In this document: one piece after another, positions 1 through 8,815 of the stretch
How positions within the stretch are numbered: the stretch's first letter is position 1
Layout of the letters: the number at the start of each line of letters is the position of its first letter
NCBI GenBank assembly: GCA_029259185.1
Contig: JAPDJF010000030.1
Span: 1-45,601, forward strand
DNA length: 45,601 nucleotides
Reading direction: 5' to 3'
From: Hadesarchaea archaeon
GTDB lineage: Archaea > Hadarchaeota > Hadarchaeia > Hadarchaeales > WYZ-LMO6
Position numbers and translations under genes: made by a program
Notes under the pieces: model-generated
Database searches by the model: none
Seen by the model: the letters and a program-made list of their open reading frames with translations, nothing else
Told to the model about the DNA's origin: nothing

Positions 1-400
1 CCAAGTACGGAATCCTGGTGGGGGGGACTAGGAGGATGTACTCCGACCCCAGCACCTCGGCCCCGAGCAAGCAAGCGAAGAAGACCGCGGGGAGGTAGAG
101 GGGGAAGGCCCAGAAACCCAAAGGCTTGGAATCGGGAAAGATCCGGGTGAAGTGAACGAACACGGGGAAGAGGAGGATCAGACCCCCTTCCGCGAACCTC
201 CCCAGCAGGAAGGCGAGATACCCCGAGGTCACGTCCTCCCCGGACTTCCCCAAACACCACACCATCCCCAAGAACGCGAGCAAGGCAGCCATCCGGTGGG
301 TGGGGTACCAGAACCCAGCCCTCAGGATGTACAGACCGAAGGAGAACAGCAAGAAAGAGGAGACGAATCCGCCTAGGGTGTAAGCGCTTGCATCAATCAT
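1..400 (-). CDS. Partial multi-TM membrane protein (C-terminus runs off the window); resembles N-terminal membrane regions of archaeal sensor proteins
   Basis: Manual reverse translation from ATG at 400: MIDASAYTLGGFVSSFLLFSFGLYILRAGFWYPTHRMAALLAFLGMVWCLGKSGEDVTSGYLAFLLGRFAEGG..., open to the window edge. Not in the ORF track because it has no stop in the window. Confidence 0.65.
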   Translation of the reverse strand, partial: MIDASAYTLGGFVSSFLLFSFGLYILRAGFWYPTHRMAALLAFLGMVWCLGKSGEDVTSGYLAFLLGRFAEGGLILLFPVFVHFTRIFPDSKPLGFWAFPLYLPAVFFACLLGAEVLGSEYILLVPPTRIPYL

Positions 401-708
401 CTCTTTGACCGAGGTATGCGATGCTTCGCTCTCAAAAAGCTCCTGATCCACCGCTCACATGCGCTCTTCCCCTCCGGGGTGAGCTGATACTTCTTCAGAG
501 ATTCATTAAACTCGACGAACTCTTCCTTCGTCATTCGCTCGAGTGCCTCGTTCAGGAGACCGGGGGGCACTATGTTCTCTTCCACCGGGATCGAGAAGAT
601 GCTGATGCCGAGGGCGTTGGGTTCACGCTTGTTGAGTTCGTATAAAATAAGGACCTCGGCCCCGGATACGGTCTTCAACCCTCTGTTTTTTCCCACGACC
701 CCCACCAA
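397..708 (-). CDS. Small wHTH-like hypothetical protein
   Basis: 103 aa ORF with 'KKYQLTPEGKSACERWIRSF' wing-like pattern; 4-bp ATGA overlap with the downstream membrane protein start. Confidence 0.6.
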   Translation of the reverse strand: MVGVVGKNRGLKTVSGAEVLILYELNKREPNALGISIFSIPVEENIVPPGLLNEALERMTKEEFVEFNESLKKYQLTPEGKSACERWIRSFLRAKHRIPRSKR

Positions 709-953
709 TTTTTATTTATTACATCTATTTAAGTTCTGTTTATTGAACTTGGTTCACTAATCTGGTTTACTAATTTATTACCTAGAATCTCCATTTTTTT
801 GTAAGTTAATCCACTAAGGCATGGCTTCGCAGGTGATTCGATGATCGATACGGCCCCCATCAAGCCGGTAGACAGAGTTGCTCGGGGGAAGAGAGCTGTC
901 TCCCACCTCGCGGGCCCACCTCCGCCTATCTCCAGACCGAACAAAAATTTGGG

Positions 954-1229
954 GTGGTCGGGATGAAAATCTGGAACATCTTGGAGACCCCATGTGCTCG
1001 GATAATTTTTTTCCTCTCGGAACAGGGGGAGGTGAGGTATTCGAAGCTGACTAAACTTGTTCCGAGTCGTGGTACCCTATCATCGAATCTCAGGGACCTA
1101 GAGCAAGAAGGGTTGATCAAGAGAAGGGTCACAACAACAAAACCAATCCAATCAATTTATTCCCTGACCGAAAAGGGAACGATCATCGCAGAAAATCTCC
1201 TCCAGATGAGGAAAACCCTCCGGTCTTAG
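954..1229 (+). CDS. Winged-helix transcriptional regulator (HxlR/MarR-like)
   Basis: KLTKLVPSRGTLSSNLRDLEQEGLIKRRVTTTKPIQSIYSLTEKG is typical wHTH. Confidence 0.75.
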   Translation: MVGMKIWNILETPCARIIFFLSEQGEVRYSKLTKLVPSRGTLSSNLRDLEQEGLIKRRVTTTKPIQSIYSLTEKGTIIAENLLQMRKTLRS

Positions 1230-1328
1230 TTCAATCTCAACGGGAACGAAGGCGACTACCGGATTCCACGCGAAGTCTGTTTAACGGGCTTGGATCGCGA
1301 GTGGTTAGAATCCTCCGAGCAAACACCT

Positions 1329-1445
1329 TGGTGCGGGGGAGGGGATTTGAACCCCCGAACTCCTTCGAGACCAGATCTCCCACCCAACAGACTTGAGTAT
1401 CGCCCAAAAAGTCTGGCGCCTTTGACCTGGCTCGGCAACCCCCGC
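1329..1445 (-). tRNA. tRNA-Leu with intron(s); anticodon probably CAA; CCA encoded
   Basis: Minus-strand GCGGGGG-TT-GCCGAGCCAGGTCAAAGGC-G-CCAGA...TCTGG-TCTCGAAGGAGTTC-GGGGGTTCAAATCCCCT-CCCCCGC-A-CCA; class II variable arm, A73, 36 nt between the anticodon-stem halves. Confidence 0.85.
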
Positions 1446-1514
1446 ACTATTCATTTTCTCTTTTCGGATTTTTAACGAATGTGTCTTTTCAAGACTTTGA
1501 AAGAACCAGCACCC

Positions 1515-2921
1515 TCACCTGTACCAGGGGAGACATCGGGTCAAATATTCCGAAAGAAACGTCGCTACCCCTTCGTACCTGCACAGCCTTAATACTCCCT
1601 TCCCCTCGTACACACGGTATCCCTCAGATACGGCCTCCTTCACATGTTTCCCGAACCCCTCTCGCCGATCGAGGAGTTGCCTGAGGACGTCCCCCACTCT
1701 TCGTTTTTCTCGTTCAACTTCAAAGACCACTCTCCCTTCCGAATTGACATAGGGGCCACTCCACGATTTCCCTGAGTGGAGATGCCTTCCGATGAAATTC
1801 GACGCGGACACGGTGATCGGGGGACCAACCCTCATCCGAAGACCGGGCAGGCACGAATGGGCTACCTCCAGCAGAATAACAGATATCCCATCAGACCACA
1901 CATCGCTCCTCAGGACTTCAAATCCCTCCCGCGCCAGTGCCGCCGAAATAGTCCGTTCGGTCTTTCGAAGCTGGGGGTACAAAACATCCTCCACCACATC
2001 AGGGGTTTTAAAAGTGATGCAGAACAACCCCGTTCCCCTCCGCTCTATCAATCGACTCAACTCCCGGCGACTAATTTTCCGTGCGGGATTTGGGAAAAAG
2101 AATTTTTCGTGCGGTTCTTTGAGGAAATCTCTACAAGCGAGGACAAAAGTAGCAAAGCTTTGGAGAGAGACCGCTGCCGCAACGTTCCGGCTGCGATCCA
2201 CCGGATCCACCACGACTAGAGGACGATCCCCGAACAGCAAGCGAACTTCGGATGGATCCGCATAAACTCCCTCTATGTCTATGATGATCCCAGGCTTCCA
2301 GCTGGCCGCCCTCCCCACCAGCCCCTGAAAAGACCCATAATGGAGGATCAATAGCTCGCAGAGGTAGCCCGAAAAACCTCCGACTTTGAACTCCGATCCG
2401 TAACATCCGGTTCCCATCATGAACCTCTTGAGGAGCCGAATTTCCCGCTTGAGGCCGTCGTTCAAACGTCGTGATACATACTGGGTGTGGAAAGGTGTTC
2501 TGTCCACCGCCGAGCGCAACTCGGTTGGACTCCTGAGCCTGAAACAAGGGACAACTTCGACTCTGTACCCCCTGAACTCGATCTCCAAGTATGGATGCTC
2601 GGCGTACTTCAGCCTCCGCTTTCCACCAAGCCTCTGCGCAACTTCTAAAACCTCTGTGAAGAGTTCTCTAGGAGAGTCTTCGGGAAGGAGAACGAACAGA
2701 TCTAGATCGTTCTCCCCAGCGAGCCATGTGTCCTTTGCAAAAGAACCCTCCACTCTGACCTCCGCTTCTATCCCTCTCCTACTCAATCCTTCCGACAACT
2801 TGGCCATCAGCCTGTTTATCACTTCCCGCGATTTCCTCCTGTCCTCCTCGGTTGGTTGGATTCTAGCTAATACCGCTGAACAAATTTCTGAGATCTTCCT
2901 CTCACTTCCTCTCGGCTCCAT
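1515..2921 (-). CDS. cca: CCA-adding enzyme (archaeal class I tRNA nucleotidyltransferase)
   Basis: VEGSFAKDTWLAGENDLDLFVLLPED nucleotidyltransferase motif; archaeal CCA-enzyme size and layout. Confidence 0.93.
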   Translation of the reverse strand: MEPRGSERKISEICSAVLARIQPTEEDRRKSREVINRLMAKLSEGLSRRGIEAEVRVEGSFAKDTWLAGENDLDLFVLLPEDSPRELFTEVLEVAQRLGGKRRLKYAEHPYLEIEFRGYRVEVVPCFRLRSPTELRSAVDRTPFHTQYVSRRLNDGLKREIRLLKRFMMGTGCYGSEFKVGGFSGYLCELLILHYGSFQGLVGRAASWKPGIIIDIEGVYADPSEVRLLFGDRPLVVVDPVDRSRNVAAAVSLQSFATFVLACRDFLKEPHEKFFFPNPARKISRRELSRLIERRGTGLFCITFKTPDVVEDVLYPQLRKTERTISAALAREGFEVLRSDVWSDGISVILLEVAHSCLPGLRMRVGPPITVSASNFIGRHLHSGKSWSGPYVNSEGRVVFEVEREKRRVGDVLRQLLDRREGFGKHVKEAVSEGYRVYEGKGVLRLCRYEGVATFLSEYLTRCLPWYR

Positions 2922-2971
2922 CGAACTCCAAGCTCATATTAAACTTCATTCCAATAAATCCCATCAGAAGG

Positions 2972-3997
2972 TCACATGCTCCAATACTTGGCTAACAGTC
3001 TCTTGAGTTCACCTATTACCGGAAGCCGCCGATGTTCCGGAGGTGAAGCAAATTCCCTACCAACCAAAGCCTTCGTGAGATTTGCCGCCGCCTCACCTAT
3101 GACCTCCAGGGCGTAACCTCCCTCCAGCACGAAAACGACCTTTCCACCGCACAAGTGTTCTGCCTGTTTCACCACATGCCCGGTTAACCACCCATATGCG
3201 GAGGGGGAGAGCTGGAGCTGAGTTAGTGGATCCTCCGCCAACGGATCGAATCCCACCGACACCGCTATGAATTCAGGTTTGAATATCTCGCTTAACGGCA
3301 AGAAGATTTCTTCGATGGCAAAAGCGTAGTCGGGATCTCCACTCCCTGGGGGGAATGGCACGTTCACATTAAATCCCTCCCCATCACCAGATCCGAGCTC
3401 ATGGATGAACCCACAACCTGGATAAAGCGTCCTGGGATCTTGATGGAACGAGAGATAGAGAACCGAGGGATCCTCATAGAATATGTCTTGCGTGCCATTT
3501 CCGTGATGGGCATCCAGATCCAAAATCATTATCCTCTTCATGTTGAAGTTCTGCTTCAGCTTTTCAACCATCACGGCCACATTGTTGAAATAACAAAATC
3601 CACCACCCCTCACCCTACACGCATGGTGCCCAGGAGGTCTGAGGAGGGCAAATGCATTATTCCACTTTCCCGAGACCACACCCTCACCAGCGTCGATCGC
3701 TCCCCCAACCGCCAGCAGGGCAATCCCAAACGTGCCCGGAGGCGTTGGAGTGTCCAAATCTAACGGTGTTCCCGATTCACTCATCTTCTCAACCAACCGG
3801 ACGTAAGAGGGATCGTGGACCAACTGGAGATCCTCCACCGACGCCGGAGACGGAGGAGTCACCTGAACTTCGGGCGAATACCACATCTTCTCCTTCTTCA
3901 ATGTTTCAACTATCGCCCTTAATCGCCAAGGGTTCTCCGGATGGCTCCTTCCGGGATCGTGTTTCATGAACTCTTCTGAGTATATCAACGCGGTCAT
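2972..3997 (-). CDS. Histone deacetylase family protein (AcuC/HDAC-like)
   Basis: RPPGHHACRVRGGGFCYFNNVAV, DLDAHHGNGTQDIFYEDPSVLYLSFHQ. Likely start MTALIYSEEF at 3997, giving a 4-bp overlap with the upstream gene. Confidence 0.93.
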   Translation of the reverse strand: MTALIYSEEFMKHDPGRSHPENPWRLRAIVETLKKEKMWYSPEVQVTPPSPASVEDLQLVHDPSYVRLVEKMSESGTPLDLDTPTPPGTFGIALLAVGGAIDAGEGVVSGKWNNAFALLRPPGHHACRVRGGGFCYFNNVAVMVEKLKQNFNMKRIMILDLDAHHGNGTQDIFYEDPSVLYLSFHQDPRTLYPGCGFIHELGSGDGEGFNVNVPFPPGSGDPDYAFAIEEIFLPLSEIFKPEFIAVSVGFDPLAEDPLTQLQLSPSAYGWLTGHVVKQAEHLCGGKVVFVLEGGYALEVIGEAAANLTKALVGREFASPPEHRRLPVIGELKRLLAKYWSM

Positions 3998-4668
3998 ATC
4001 TTCTCCACCGTTTTGACTCTTTTTATCGATAGATACCCCCTCACCCCATCCCACACCCGATCAGCTTCAAGCAATTCGATGCGTCTGGAAAAGAAGGGTG
4101 CATCCAGCACTAACGTCTCGTACTCCCCCCCTTCCGCGACTAGGTTGATTCCATATTTTTCCTTTACCCTGACCAAATCCTCTACGCACCTCCTATCTAG
4201 CGTTCTCCCGAGCCACTCCTCTCCCAAACCCTCAGAAGAGACCGATGTTATGATCACTTTAAAACCTTCCCCTAGGAGTTCGAACAAGAGCCGGAGGGGA
4301 TCTTCTCCCCACAAGGGGGCGACTACTTCAAGACCCAGTTTTTCACAAATTTTGTCTATCCGGGTTTTCTGGTAGGTCGAAGCTATCGCTCCGCTCACCA
4401 CACCTTCAACGTCCAATCCTCTAAGCACCCTCTCCAGATCACCCACCTCTTTCTCTTTTTCCCCACTCGTCTCCGCCTCCAGCGAGGGAATATCTGAACA
4501 TTCGGCGAAAACTCTGGCCAAACGTATGTTGGGGTGATGGTACATCCAAGAATCCGCTCTCTGAGGGATCATGATGATCGCCTCTGAGATCTCATGGCCA
4601 CTCCGCATGGCTCGCCAGATGGCCAGTGCGGAGTCCTTTCCACCTGAACAGAGAGCTGCGAGTCTCAC
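3994..4668 (-). CDS. dph6: Diphthine--ammonia ligase family protein (PP-loop ATPase)
   Basis: LCSGGKDSALAIWRA PP-loop; VVSGAIASTYQKTRID; EGGEYETLVLDAPFF. Confidence 0.92.
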   Translation of the reverse strand: MRLAALCSGGKDSALAIWRAMRSGHEISEAIIMIPQRADSWMYHHPNIRLARVFAECSDIPSLEAETSGEKEKEVGDLERVLRGLDVEGVVSGAIASTYQKTRIDKICEKLGLEVVAPLWGEDPLRLLFELLGEGFKVIITSVSSEGLGEEWLGRTLDRRCVEDLVRVKEKYGINLVAEGGEYETLVLDAPFFSRRIELLEADRVWDGVRGYLSIKRVKTVEKI

Positions 4669-4705
4669 GCACTAGTATTTAGCTTCAAAATGTAAAAATA
4701 CTAGA

Positions 4706-5053
4706 ATGAACTTGCTGAGGACAACCGCATCCATCCTAGGTGTGGTAGGTGTCTTCATCATCTTTGAGGCGGGCACCCCTCAACCCCGCAGCATGATAGA
4801 TTACTCGATGATAAGTTTAGGAGTCGCGTTTTCTCTTACTTATTTCCTGCTGGTAGTCGAAGACTCACCGAGCGGTGCTCGGGTCTCTGTCCTCTTCGCA
4901 CCCATCATGCTCGGAGCGGGGATCTCCTCACTCTACCAAGTTGCGACGCATTCGTTCTCCGAAACTGCTTTTTCATGCCTGACCGTGCTCGCAATATTTT
5001 TTATACTCGTAGGCATCGCCATGGTCTACAAAGTGTTTTCTACCTCAGCCTAG
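4706..5053 (+). CDS. Small multi-TM hypothetical membrane protein
   Basis: 115 aa ORF with about four hydrophobic segments. Confidence 0.55.
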   Translation: MNLLRTTASILGVVGVFIIFEAGTPQPRSMIDYSMISLGVAFSLTYFLLVVEDSPSGARVSVLFAPIMLGAGISSLYQVATHSFSETAFSCLTVLAIFFILVGIAMVYKVFSTSA

Positions 5054-5123
5054 ATGTTTCGAATATCAGCACTGAGAAAATCCCGTTACGGTTTGCTACG
5101 GATTCCCGACCAATCCATCGAGC

Positions 5124-6530
5124 ATGGGGTATAATTTTTTAAAAAGAAAGAAAACTTCTCTAGTGTTAGCCCGGTTGATTTCCGTCATTACACTCTCCAT
5201 CGTGCTGTCCTTGATTTTCCTCCCACCAGTTACTGGAGACTCAGTGGTTTATAGGATCCAAAAGACCTACGAGGTCTCCAACGAGAGTTCCACAACCGCA
5301 ACCAATGTGCAGGTGTTCATTTTCATCTTCGACAACGGTTATTTCGGATGGAACAACCAAACAATCCTCAACGAAGACATTCTACCCCTCGACTACACGA
5401 TCGAAGAGTGTGACGACAACCGAGTGTTGGAATTCTCACTCGGAACGCTTCGCCCGAATGAATCCCAGCTCATCTCCATAGAGCAAATCATCCGCGTCGA
5501 TGATGTGGAATTGACCATCGACCCATCAAAGGTGGGGGGTACTGTTCCTCCAGAGTTGTTTCCACTCACCCAGCCGGTTCCACACCTGTGGGAAAGTGAT
5601 GCCCCCGAGCTTGTGGAGAGGGTCAGAGAACTCACTGAGAACGAGAGTAACCTATACTGGAGCGCGAAAACCGTATTTGACTTCGTGAACGGATATCTCA
5701 CCTACCAACCCAGCGAGGCGGAACACAGCGCCCTTGAAGCATATCGTACTAGGGTGGGAGACTGTAGCGAATTCGCCCACCTCCTTATCGCCTTGATCAG
5801 GGCGATGGGTTTGCCTGCCAAACTCATCGTTGGATACGGATATCAACATGATAGGGAGACCGATCTCGAAGACATGGGGCATGCGTTTGCCTCCATCTAT
5901 CTACCAAGCGTTGGATGGCTCCCGGCCGACGAGACTTGGGGCTTGGGAGGGGAGTTCGGGGAGCTAAGCTGCGACCACCTGATCCTGTTCACGAGTGATG
6001 GATCCAACCTAGTGAGCAACGGACGGATCCGTATTCCGGGAGACAGCATAACCTACTCGTACATCGGTACGGATCCGCGAATCTCCCTCCACTTGCGAAG
6101 ATCGGAAATAACCCGCGAGGTTGCCCTTGAGACACAGCTCAGGACAGCGCCCGGATTAGAGGGAAAGACCCTCCATCTTTACGTAACGGTTAAGAACTCG
6201 GGGACAAGGAAGGTGGAAAACCTATGGATCTCGATTCATGCCGATGAGAACCATTTTGTCGTTCCCCCAGAGCATGTCCTGCCAAGTCTGGCTCCGAAGA
6301 GTGAGCAGACGATCACCTTCGAACTCGAGGTGAAAGAGAGTGTCAGGAGCGACCCGATTATGGTGAGGGTAGACTACGATACGTGCTATGGAAAATTTTC
6401 GTCTGAGAGTGAAGAGGTTCTGATCACCGTGAATATGCCCCAACTGCCCTCGGGAGGCGTGATGAGGTTACTCATTATCATGGGATTGATAGGGATCGTG
6501 GGTGCCATTGTAGCCCTGTTACGGCGGTAA
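5124..6530 (+). CDS. Membrane-anchored transglutaminase-like domain protein
   Basis: N-terminal hydrophobic signal/anchor; TRVGDCSEFAHLLIALIRAMGLPAKLIVGYGY...MGHAFASIYLPSVGWLPADETWG (Cys-His-Asp core); C-terminal TM helix plus RR. Confidence 0.85.
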   Translation: MGYNFLKRKKTSLVLARLISVITLSIVLSLIFLPPVTGDSVVYRIQKTYEVSNESSTTATNVQVFIFIFDNGYFGWNNQTILNEDILPLDYTIEECDDNRVLEFSLGTLRPNESQLISIEQIIRVDDVELTIDPSKVGGTVPPELFPLTQPVPHLWESDAPELVERVRELTENESNLYWSAKTVFDFVNGYLTYQPSEAEHSALEAYRTRVGDCSEFAHLLIALIRAMGLPAKLIVGYGYQHDRETDLEDMGHAFASIYLPSVGWLPADETWGLGGEFGELSCDHLILFTSDGSNLVSNGRIRIPGDSITYSYIGTDPRISLHLRRSEITREVALETQLRTAPGLEGKTLHLYVTVKNSGTRKVENLWISIHADENHFVVPPEHVLPSLAPKSEQTITFELEVKESVRSDPIMVRVDYDTCYGKFSSESEEVLITVNMPQLPSGGVMRLLIIMGLIGIVGAIVALLRR

Positions 6531-6589
6531 AAGCCCGATGACCCACTCCCCCTGCCCTCGGAGGTGGATTCGACGATAGGGTGACCTCC

Positions 6590-6790
6590 TCCCCTCGCTT
6601 TCGCAGGGGGGCTTCCGCTTTTCCCTCGCGCTTCGCGGAAGCTTTCCCCGCTTTAGCGGTGCTCTAGCCCCTGCTTCATCCACCGACCCGATCCCATCCC
6701 ATTAGGCGGTTACGGAGATCCAATGTCCATCCTACCTGCGCTGTGCAGGTCCACAGGCGTTGGGTTCGGGGTGGCCCTCTCCACCTCCCG
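6590..6790 (-). mobile_element. Decayed IS605-type tnpB 3' end / right-end relic
   Basis: Minus strand 'GGTGGATGAAGCAGGGGC...GGAAGCCCCCCTGCGAAAGCGAGGGGAGG' parallels 'GGTGGATGAAGCAGGAAGCCCCCTGCGAGAGCTGGGTAGTT' of the relic at 41.5 kb. Confidence 0.5.
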
Positions 6791-6904
6791 GAAGAAATTG
6801 GAGGGGAAATAACGTGGTTTTCGGCTTTCATCCCCCAGCTCTCGCATGGAGGCTCCCCGCCGACAGAGTTAAATCTGAGGGAGCTGGAATTGAAAGTGAT
6901 CGGC

Positions 6905-7516
6905 ATGGAGTACTTCGCAGGCACGGTAGTGGGGTTGCGGGCTAAAGAGGGAATCGCCCTGGCCTCAGACACGCGTGGGGTCTCGTATTACATGGTGTTG
7001 AGCAAGCGAGCACGCAAACTCTTCAAATTGGATGAAAAAATAGGTGCTGCCTTCTCTGGAGCTCCGGGGGATATCCAGAGTCTGGTGAACTTCCTCAGAG
7101 TGGAGGCCAACATCTATCGACTGCAACATGGACGCACCATCTCCATCCGAGGATTGGCCCAAGTGGCATCGAACATCCTTCAAGGTCGAAGGTTGTTCCC
7201 ATACGTGCTTGAAGGGGTGATATCCGGAGTCGAGAGAGATGGGCCCCACCTTATCCTCATCGACCCTGCCGGCGGAAGGATCGAAGAGGAGGATTTCGCA
7301 AGCGGAGGTACGGGTGCTATGGTAGCATACGGGGTCTTGGAGAGAAATTACCGAAAAGGGATGAGCCTCCAAGAATGCGAGAAACTCGCCGCGGAGGCTA
7401 TTAAAACCGCTATAGAGCGGGATGCCGCGACTGGGGATAAGATAGTAGTCTCGATCATCGACGAAGGGGGGTACCGCGAGCTGTCCGATGAAGAGGTCGA
7501 GCGACTCCTCAAGTGA
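6905..7516 (+). CDS. psmB: Proteasome beta-type subunit, possibly inactive class
   Basis: FAGTVVGLRAKEGIALASDTRG...LSKRARKLFKLDEKIGAAFSGAPGD...SGGTGAMVAYGVLE...ERDAATGDKI; start ATG at 6905 rather than 6743. Confidence 0.9.
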   Translation: MEYFAGTVVGLRAKEGIALASDTRGVSYYMVLSKRARKLFKLDEKIGAAFSGAPGDIQSLVNFLRVEANIYRLQHGRTISIRGLAQVASNILQGRRLFPYVLEGVISGVERDGPHLILIDPAGGRIEEEDFASGGTGAMVAYGVLERNYRKGMSLQECEKLAAEAIKTAIERDAATGDKIVVSIIDEGGYRELSDEEVERLLK

Positions 7517-7519
7517 GCA

Positions 7520-7852
7520 TTAATTGAGTTTCTTGAGGACCTCCAATATCGTTTCCATCTCCTTGAGAAGTTGCATGACCCGCTCGTGATCCTTTTCCCT
7601 CTCAAGTTCGGATCTTACCTTATCGAGCTTTGCTTCTAAGACCTTCCCGAGTTCCGATTTCTTAGAGGTTTTTTCCGCGGGCTTCTCGGCCAACAGTTTT
7701 TCCCCACATATTGGACAGAAGATTTTGCCATCCTTTTCGAAAAGCGGTCCTTTACACTCAGCACAATGGATTGAAAGCATTTTCGCCCCAGAAAAGAGGG
7801 TTTCTACTGCCTTGGTCAGTTTCTCGTCTTTCATTCCCTCGTCCAAATTCAT
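7520..7852 (-). CDS. Sjogren syndrome/scleroderma autoantigen 1-like (UPF0148) zinc-ribbon protein
   Basis: GAKMLSIHCAECKGPLFEKDGKIFCPICGEKL; likely start MNLDEGMKDEK. Confidence 0.85.
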   Translation of the reverse strand: MNLDEGMKDEKLTKAVETLFSGAKMLSIHCAECKGPLFEKDGKIFCPICGEKLLAEKPAEKTSKKSELGKVLEAKLDKVRSELEREKDHERVMQLLKEMETILEVLKKLN

Positions 7853-7879
7853 TTTTATCGGTTTTTCTTTAATTAATGC

Positions 7880-8155
7880 GTGGTGATGCACGTGTCCTCA
7901 GGTGCAGAGGCTAAGCTAAAACAGGCGGGGGAGATATTAGCGAGCATCGTGGGGGACACCTCGGTTCCTAGAAACATCAGGAGGGTAGCCAATGAAGCTA
8001 GAGAAACTCTGCTCGAGGAGAATAAGGAGCCATCGGTCAGAGCGGCGTTCGCTGCGAGCATGCTCGATGAGGTGAGCAACGATCCTAACATGCCTATGCA
8101 CACGAGGACCACGATATGGAATGTCCTGAGCATCCTGGAGACCATACGTGAGTAG
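7880..8155 (+). CDS. UPF0147 family protein
   Basis: ASIVGDTSVPRNIRRVANEARETLLEENKEPSVRAAFAASMLDEVSNDPNMPMHTRTTIWNVLS. Confidence 0.93.
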   Translation: MVMHVSSGAEAKLKQAGEILASIVGDTSVPRNIRRVANEARETLLEENKEPSVRAAFAASMLDEVSNDPNMPMHTRTTIWNVLSILETIRE

Positions 8156-8199
8156 CGAACCCGAGTTCAGGCTTTCGGTAGGCTGGTAGGCTGGAATGT

Positions 8200-8811
8200 C
8201 TAGGGGTATCTCTCCTCCTCAGACCGTCTAGACGGAGGCCTGACAAAAATCCTGTACTTGTCCAATCCCTGAAGCTCTTTCATTATCCTCTCAACGATCA
8301 TCGTAGTGATATCTCCAAGTCCCTTCACCCTGTTCTTGAGATCCTCAAAACTTGAGAACGGTGCTCTCTCCCTCTCGTTTATGATGGTCCACATCAGCTT
8401 CTTCCCTATACCCGGGATCAGCTCCAGCTGATGAAAGCGTGTTGTTATTGGCCCGGCTGTGTTGAAGAACTCCAAGAACCTACCTGGAGACTCATTCACC
8501 AAACGCTGGATTACGGAGGAGAGTTCCGCTTTGGCCGCTGCCGTGAGCTCCTCGTATCCGATCCGCCGTTTGACACGATTCACTTTCGCCCTCTCTCCCC
8601 TTCCTATGAACACCTTCTCCTGGGGTTCGAACTTAACCCCCTTTTTAGGAACCACCTCCAAGAGGGTGAAGAAGGTATCACCTATTATTTGGGCTACGGG
8701 CTCGCGGAGGTGTATGGGCCTCGAATCGTTCGGATGACCCTGAGGCAGGAAATCCAGCACTATACCGTAATCTTCAAACTTCTTTTGAACCAAGTTCTGA
8801 CCCCATATCAA
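8200..8811 (-). CDS. DUF655 helix-hairpin-helix RNA/DNA-binding protein
   Basis: YGIVLDFLPQGHPNDSRPIHLREPVAQIIGDTFFTLLEVVPKKG; LELIPGIGKKLMWTIINERE HhH motif; conserved neighbourhood with rpoF and L21e. Confidence 0.93.
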   Translation of the reverse strand: MIWGQNLVQKKFEDYGIVLDFLPQGHPNDSRPIHLREPVAQIIGDTFFTLLEVVPKKGVKFEPQEKVFIGRGERAKVNRVKRRIGYEELTAAAKAELSSVIQRLVNESPGRFLEFFNTAGPITTRFHQLELIPGIGKKLMWTIINERERAPFSSFEDLKNRVKGLGDITTMIVERIMKELQGLDKYRIFVRPPSRRSEEERYP

Positions 8812-8815
8812 GAAT

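Noticed and set aside
152-376. Plus-strand 74-aa ORF MNEHGEEEDQTPF...
   Set aside because: Antisense to a hydrophobic minus-strand frame that is open to the window edge; low-complexity charged composition.
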